Of a DNA stretch of 64,000 nucleotides, positions 60,812 to 64,000 are shown piece by piece. Made by a program: the position numbers and the translations under genes. Position 1 is the stretch's first letter; each line of letters opens with the position of its first letter. The stretch comes from an uncultured Tateyamaria sp. (GTDB lineage Bacteria > Pseudomonadota > Alphaproteobacteria > Rhodobacterales > Rhodobacteraceae), in NCBI RefSeq assembly GCF_947497045.1, contig NZ_CANMEU010000014.1:1-64000 (forward strand), written 5' to 3'. Below the pieces are notes generated by a model. That model searched no databases and had not been told where the DNA came from. It saw only the letters and a list, made by a program, of their open reading frames with translations.

Positions 60812-61807
60812 ATGGCTAGAAAAGATCTGTTGAAATCCGTGATGGGTGACACTGCGCAAAGCACGTCCGGGTCCGAACGCTCGAGCTACGCAATGCGCGG
60901 TGCGTCGAAATCTATGAAGGTTTCCATCGATAGCCTGGCCGAAAACTCCAAGCGCTTGCTCGAAGGCGAAACCATTGTCGAGATTGATACCGATCTTATC
61001 GATGCGTCATTCGTCAATGATCGCCTGAGCGGTGATGATGATGCCTTTGATGAGCTGAAGAGGTCGATTGCGGCAAGCGGTCAGGACACGCCGGTGCTGC
61101 TCCGTCCGCACCCGGAGTTGACGGGACGTTACATGATCGTCTTTGGGCATCGCCGTGTTCGTGTCGCGCGGGCATTGAGCCGTCCGGTCCGTGCTGTTGT
61201 CAAGGAGATGGATGATGTCGCGCATGTCCTCGCACAGGGCCAGGAGAATACGGCGCGGGCCGATCTTTCCTTCATTGAAAAAGCCTTGTTCGCCAAGAAC
61301 CTTCGCGACCTTGGTCAGGACAAAGACATCGTTCAGCAAGCTCTGACAATCGATGGAACGCTTCTGTCGCGCATGCTCTCGGTTGCGAGCACTGTTCCAG
61401 AGCACCTGATCGAAGCGATTGGACCGGCCAAACAGATCGGTCGCGATCGTTGGGAAGCCTTCAAGAAGCTCATGGCCGAGAAAGCCAACGTCAAGGTTGC
61501 GGACCGCATCTTGTCAACCGATGGCTTTGACCAGCTTGACAGCGATACGAAGTTCGAAATTTTGCACAGCAAGGTGGCCGAAGCGGGCAGGGTGCCCAAA
61601 CGGCGGAGCGCCAAGGCAGCGCCAGCGAAACGCACGTGGACGGCAGGTGAAGGCCGTATCAAGGGCGTCGTTGGTCGCACAGGTCGCGCCTACAACATCT
61701 CGCTGACATCTAAGGATTCCGCTGGGTTTGGGGAGTTTCTCTCAGAGAACCTCGATCAGCTCTATGCGGATTATCTCGCTCAATCTGAGGAGACATCGAC
61801 ACCATGA
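60812..61807 (+). CDS. repB: RepB, ParB-type centromere-binding protein
   Basis: A 331-residue repABC RepB from ATG MARKDLLKSVMGD behind GGGAGAGC. The ParB domain shows FDELKRSIAASGQDTPVLLR, RYMIVFGHRRVRVARAL and GQENTARADLSFIEKALFAK, then an HTH (VQQALTIDGTLLSRMLSVAS). It binds the parS-like repeats and stimulates RepA ATPase. It is third in the typical order and followed by the repC control region. Confidence 0.95.
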   Translation: MARKDLLKSVMGDTAQSTSGSERSSYAMRGASKSMKVSIDSLAENSKRLLEGETIVEIDTDLIDASFVNDRLSGDDDAFDELKRSIAASGQDTPVLLRPHPELTGRYMIVFGHRRVRVARALSRPVRAVVKEMDDVAHVLAQGQENTARADLSFIEKALFAKNLRDLGQDKDIVQQALTIDGTLLSRMLSVASTVPEHLIEAIGPAKQIGRDRWEAFKKLMAEKANVKVADRILSTDGFDQLDSDTKFEILHSKVAEAGRVPKRRSAKAAPAKRTWTAGEGRIKGVVGRTGRAYNISLTSKDSAGFGEFLSENLDQLYADYLAQSEETSTP

Positions 61808-61812
61808 CCTGA

Positions 61813-61869
61813 GGCAAAAGAAAAGCCCCCAAGCCAAAGCGGCCCGAGAGCTTATCCGATTGATTAGAC
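61813..61869 (-). ncRNA. Antisense RNA (ctRNA, incA-type) controlling repC
   Basis: In the repB-repC gap the minus strand has a strong promoter (TTGACA, 17 bp, TATCCA). About 50 nt downstream, AAGCTCTC and GGGGGCTT form an 8-bp stem (two G-U pairs, plus-strand 61846-61853 and 61823-61830), followed by TTCTTTTG. This is the layout of the counter-transcribed RNA of repABC plasmids, which pairs with the repB-repC mRNA and lowers RepC synthesis and sets incompatibility. Ends are approximate; transcription would start near 61869. Confidence 0.85.
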
Positions 61870-61875
61870 ACCTAC

Positions 61876-61904
61876 TGGATACCGCTCCCGCGAATCACTG
61901 TCAA
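61876..61904 (-). promoter_or_regulatory. Promoter of the antisense RNA
   Basis: Read on the minus strand: -35 TTGACA (61899-61904), 17-bp spacer, -10 TATCCA (61876-61881). The -35 is a perfect consensus, as expected for a constitutive ctRNA promoter. Confidence 0.85.
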
Positions 61905-61940
61905 CGAAAGAACGTCGATTAGGCGAACGGGATCCTTTTG

Positions 61941-61959
61941 CCTCCATAAACCACGGAGG
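61941..61959 (+). promoter_or_regulatory. Hairpin hiding the repC ribosome-binding site
   Basis: CCTCC (61941-61945) and GGAGG (61955-61959) pair around a 9-nt loop, and GGAGGT is the repC Shine-Dalgarno. In repABC plasmids the ctRNA favours an mRNA fold that closes this site, so repC is translated only when antisense RNA is scarce. The sequence has both parts of that switch. Confidence 0.75.
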
Positions 61960-61971
61960 TGAAATACAGGC

Positions 61972-63270
61972 ATGACACAGAGCGGTTGGCGCAAGCCGAC
62001 GCCGGAACTTCTACAAGCCCAGCGGTTTGCAGAAGTCGGCGAACAGTTAACTATACCCAAAACAAGGGCGATCGTTGCAACGAAGAAAGTCGCGGCGGCC
62101 ATTGGTTTGAAGTCCCAAGACTTGCTTTTGCTCGATACTTTTGGGGCTGTCACACAGCCTCAGGACTGGGAGCAGGGCAGGCGGCCCATTGTCTGGGCGT
62201 CTAACCACTTCTTGATGGAGCAGACCGGGTTTTCTTTGGCTACACTGCGCCGCCATGTGCGGCGGCTCTGTGAGGTCGGGGTGATTTCAATGAAGGATAG
62301 CCCCAACGGCAAACGCTGGGGGCGTAGAGATGCAGACGGTGTGATTGTCGAGGCTTATGGCTTTGATTTAGCGCCCATGGCCGCACGCGCAGAGGAGTTT
62401 GAGGCGCTCTACGAACACCTACAGGCCGAAAGAGCGCTCTGTGCGTCCTTGCGCAACGCAATCACCGTGACCCGGCGCATGATCCGCGCAAAGATCGAGA
62501 AGGCGCTAGAAACGGGCCTGCGTGGACCGTGGCCGAACCTTCAGGACGTGTTCAGAGAGCTTCTAGAGGGCCTTCCAGCGCGATCTGAGAGGGCAGGGGG
62601 GCTTGAGTGCTATTTGGATCGGATTAAAGCCTTCCTGACCTCTGTGGAGCAGTCTTTTGAGATGGCCTTTGATTGGCCGACTGAAACGGATGCAGCACAT
62701 ACTTCGAAAGCATCAAGTGAGGGACAGAAAACTACACATATGAAACCCACGAGTCTCGAAAATGACACCCACATACTAACTACAAATGAACCTAAATCTG
62801 TAATTAGTAATCGCTTTGAAACAAAGCACGCAGCGGGCGTTGTGCCCAAAGAACCAATGGTAGCGCAGGATGAGAGGCTAGAAGACATTGATCTTGATAT
62901 AAGCTGGAGTACCCATACCAATAAACGCAGCTCAGACATTGATGTGCCGACGCTAATGGCCTCCTGTCCGCATTTTGCAGAAATGGCACGCGGGTCCCAA
63001 GGTTTCATGCGAGATTGGAACGATGTGCACCGGGCAGCTGCGGCACTGAGGCCAATCGTTGGGATTTCTGAGGACGCTTGGAACGTTGCAAACAAGATCC
63101 TCGGACCAGCGGTTGCTGCGGCATCCATCGCGCTCATCCTCGACAAATCAACGGAGGGTGAAATCAAATCGCCGGGCGGTTACCTGCGAGGGCTCGTTGA
63201 ACGCGCACAAATTGGCGAATTGCACCTTGATCGCAGCTTTTATGGCCGGTTGAGCGGAGGGAGCGTGTAG
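61972..63270 (+). CDS. repC: RepC, replication initiator
   Basis: A 432-residue repABC RepC. The N-terminal domain has QSGWRKPTPELLQAQRFAE, AAIGLKSQDLLLLDTFGAVT and a winged-helix-like FSLATLRRHVRRLCEVGVIS. The C-terminal domain ends with GGYLRGLVERAQIGELHLDRS, both typical. RepC binds the origin, which in this plasmid family lies inside repC itself. Between residues ~235 and 320 is a variable polar linker, usual for the family. Expression is limited by the antisense RNA and hairpin before it. It identifies the replicon as a low-copy plasmid. Confidence 0.95.
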   Translation: MTQSGWRKPTPELLQAQRFAEVGEQLTIPKTRAIVATKKVAAAIGLKSQDLLLLDTFGAVTQPQDWEQGRRPIVWASNHFLMEQTGFSLATLRRHVRRLCEVGVISMKDSPNGKRWGRRDADGVIVEAYGFDLAPMAARAEEFEALYEHLQAERALCASLRNAITVTRRMIRAKIEKALETGLRGPWPNLQDVFRELLEGLPARSERAGGLECYLDRIKAFLTSVEQSFEMAFDWPTETDAAHTSKASSEGQKTTHMKPTSLENDTHILTTNEPKSVISNRFETKHAAGVVPKEPMVAQDERLEDIDLDISWSTHTNKRSSDIDVPTLMASCPHFAEMARGSQGFMRDWNDVHRAAAALRPIVGISEDAWNVANKILGPAVAAASIALILDKSTEGEIKSPGGYLRGLVERAQIGELHLDRSFYGRLSGGSV

Positions 63271-63398
63271 AGTAGGAAATTATTGATAGAGTCTGCTCTG
63301 GATGTGTCACGCGCCTGTGCCGAAAACGCTCCATCTATCGGCCAAGCACTCACGACATTTTCTGTGTTACAAACCGTTTTGCCGAAAAAAACTTGAAA

Positions 63399-63415
63399 AT
63401 CGCCTCAAAGGCGAT
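63399..63415 (-). terminator. Possible minus-strand terminator downstream of repC
   Basis: ATCGCC and GGCGAT form a 6-bp stem with a 5-nt loop; on the minus strand it is followed by TTTCAAG and a run of seven T. No minus-strand gene is seen to the right within the window, so its role is unclear. The remaining gap up to the next start holds no other gene. Confidence 0.35.
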
Positions 63416-63498
63416 CACCTTCGTTCCAAAATATCTTTACTTTGACAAATTGGACTAGTTTTCTTTTTCTCAAAGAAATTTGGTGGAGGAGAATTCAT

Positions 63499-64000
63499 AT
63501 GGCTATTTTTCGGAAAGTAATTGGTGCCGCCTGTATCGCAAGTTTAGTGATTGGCCAAGTGGCAAGCGCAAACACAACAGACACACAACTGTTTGATGCG
63601 ACGGAAGCGCTGGCGGTCGAATTTGGCGCGTCTTGGTCTACTCGGGTGCAATCAACAGGTGTGCAACTGGATGAGCTTCTAGAATCTCTTGCCGCCTTTA
63701 AGGCATTTCGTGACAAGCTTGCCAATGACGGGGTGGCACTAACGGCTAGTGAACAACAGGAGTTGGCACAAATCGGTGAAACACTTGAAACTCAACTGAC
63801 GGCCGCATCCCAACGCTTCAGCGATGTCGCGACAAATGTCGCCGTTCCTGATCATCTGAAAGATTTGGTGCCTGATCCGCAGTATCAGTTGCGTTGCGCC
63901 GATTTTCTGAAAGTCCTCAGTGCGGCCGGGGATGGAGAGCGCCAGGCAATTCTTGATGAGATAAACGAGTGTGCGCGGGCCACCAAGGCTGCCTTTGACA
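63499..64000 (+). CDS. Exported protein, 3' end outside the window
   Basis: ATG behind GGAGGAGAA opens a frame that runs off the right edge (167 codons visible). It starts MAIFRKVIGAACIASLVIGQ, a signal peptide cut near VASA-NTT. The mature part is mostly helical and acidic, with QLDELLESLAAFKAFRDKLA and SASQRF-like helices, and two cysteines (RCADFLK, NECARATK). No family is recognised from the visible part. It lies downstream of repC but with a 228-bp gap, so it probably has its own promoter. Confidence 0.7.
   Translation, partial: MAIFRKVIGAACIASLVIGQVASANTTDTQLFDATEALAVEFGASWSTRVQSTGVQLDELLESLAAFKAFRDKLANDGVALTASEQQELAQIGETLETQLTAASQRFSDVATNVAVPDHLKDLVPDPQYQLRCADFLKVLSAAGDGERQAILDEINECARATKAAFD

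Noticed and set aside
1-64000. CRISPR array, tRNA or rRNA genes
   Set aside because: No regularly spaced repeat-spacer blocks and no tRNA/rRNA-like sequence were noticed.
1-64000. Relaxase (VirD2/MobA-like) or VirD4 coupling protein
   Set aside because: Searched for the motifs among the proteins; the only large ATPases are VirB4, VirB11, DndD-like and helicases. Must lie outside the window if present.

Overview
The window reads as part of a large repABC-type plasmid (or a chromid-like replicon) of an alphaproteobacterium, most likely the Roseobacter/Rhodobacteraceae group. The reasons are a repA-repB-repC replicon with its antisense RNA at the right end, a VirB-type type IV secretion operon, and a plasmid housekeeping block (ParB-like protein, DUF3768-like protein, a methylase-helicase of the strawberry-notch type, a Toprim protein and a DUF2493-like protein) of the kind seen on such plasmids. 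Most genes are tightly packed, with 4-bp start/stop overlaps. All calls come from reading the sequence; no database search was run.

Left end (1-5 kb): a three-gene operon, cut by the window edge. It encodes a P-loop ATPase fused to an L-asparaginase domain, a second full asparaginase with an extra C-terminal domain, and a YbaK-like tRNA-editing domain fused to an Asp/Glu-racemase domain. I do not recognise this combination as a described system. It looks like an Asp/Asn-centred stress or defence system and is the most novel candidate here. From 5 to 6.9 kb there is a divergently placed HTH regulator facing an unknown two-gene operon across a repeat-rich promoter region.

6.9-18.2 kb (minus strand): a virB operon in the order orf104-virB1-B2-B3-B4-lipoprotein-lytic transglycosylase-virB5-orf-virB6-B8-B9-B10-B11. 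It has two lytic transglycosylases and a displaced small lipoprotein. No VirD4 coupling protein or relaxase is in the window. 18.3-19.4 kb carries three small genes.

19.6-29.6 kb: a complete sugar catabolic unit. It contains transaldolase, transketolase, an FGGY pentulose kinase and a ribose-type ABC importer (two permeases, duplicated-cassette ATPase, binding protein), with a divergent LacI-family regulator and tandem palindromic operators between them. Together these would import a pentose-type sugar, phosphorylate it and feed it into the non-oxidative pentose phosphate pathway.

29.7-48.9 kb: a defence island. It contains an IS30-family transposase, a DGQHR-domain protein with a small membrane protein whose ribosome-binding site has been cut off by an IS3-family element, and a DNA phosphorothioation system. 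The modification operon is dndB-dndC-dndD-dndE-dndA. The accompanying interference module is not DndFGH. It consists of a 1015-residue protein with three RNA-polymerase alpha-CTD-like repeats, a sigma-70 region 4 and winged-helix segments, then a PLD-nuclease/SF2-helicase fusion, an SMC-like ATPase and a small Dnd-associated protein. In composition it resembles the four-gene PbeABCD module known with DndCDEA. A secreted protein gene sits between the two Dnd modules.

49.1-59 kb (plus strand): the plasmid housekeeping operon, with intergenic hairpins that look like attenuators. 59.2-63.3 kb: repABC with three copies of a partly palindromic repeat (candidate parS), a perfect DnaA box upstream of repA, and between repB and repC a clear antisense RNA (promoter and terminator) plus a hairpin that hides the repC ribosome-binding site. 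A secreted-protein gene runs off the right edge.
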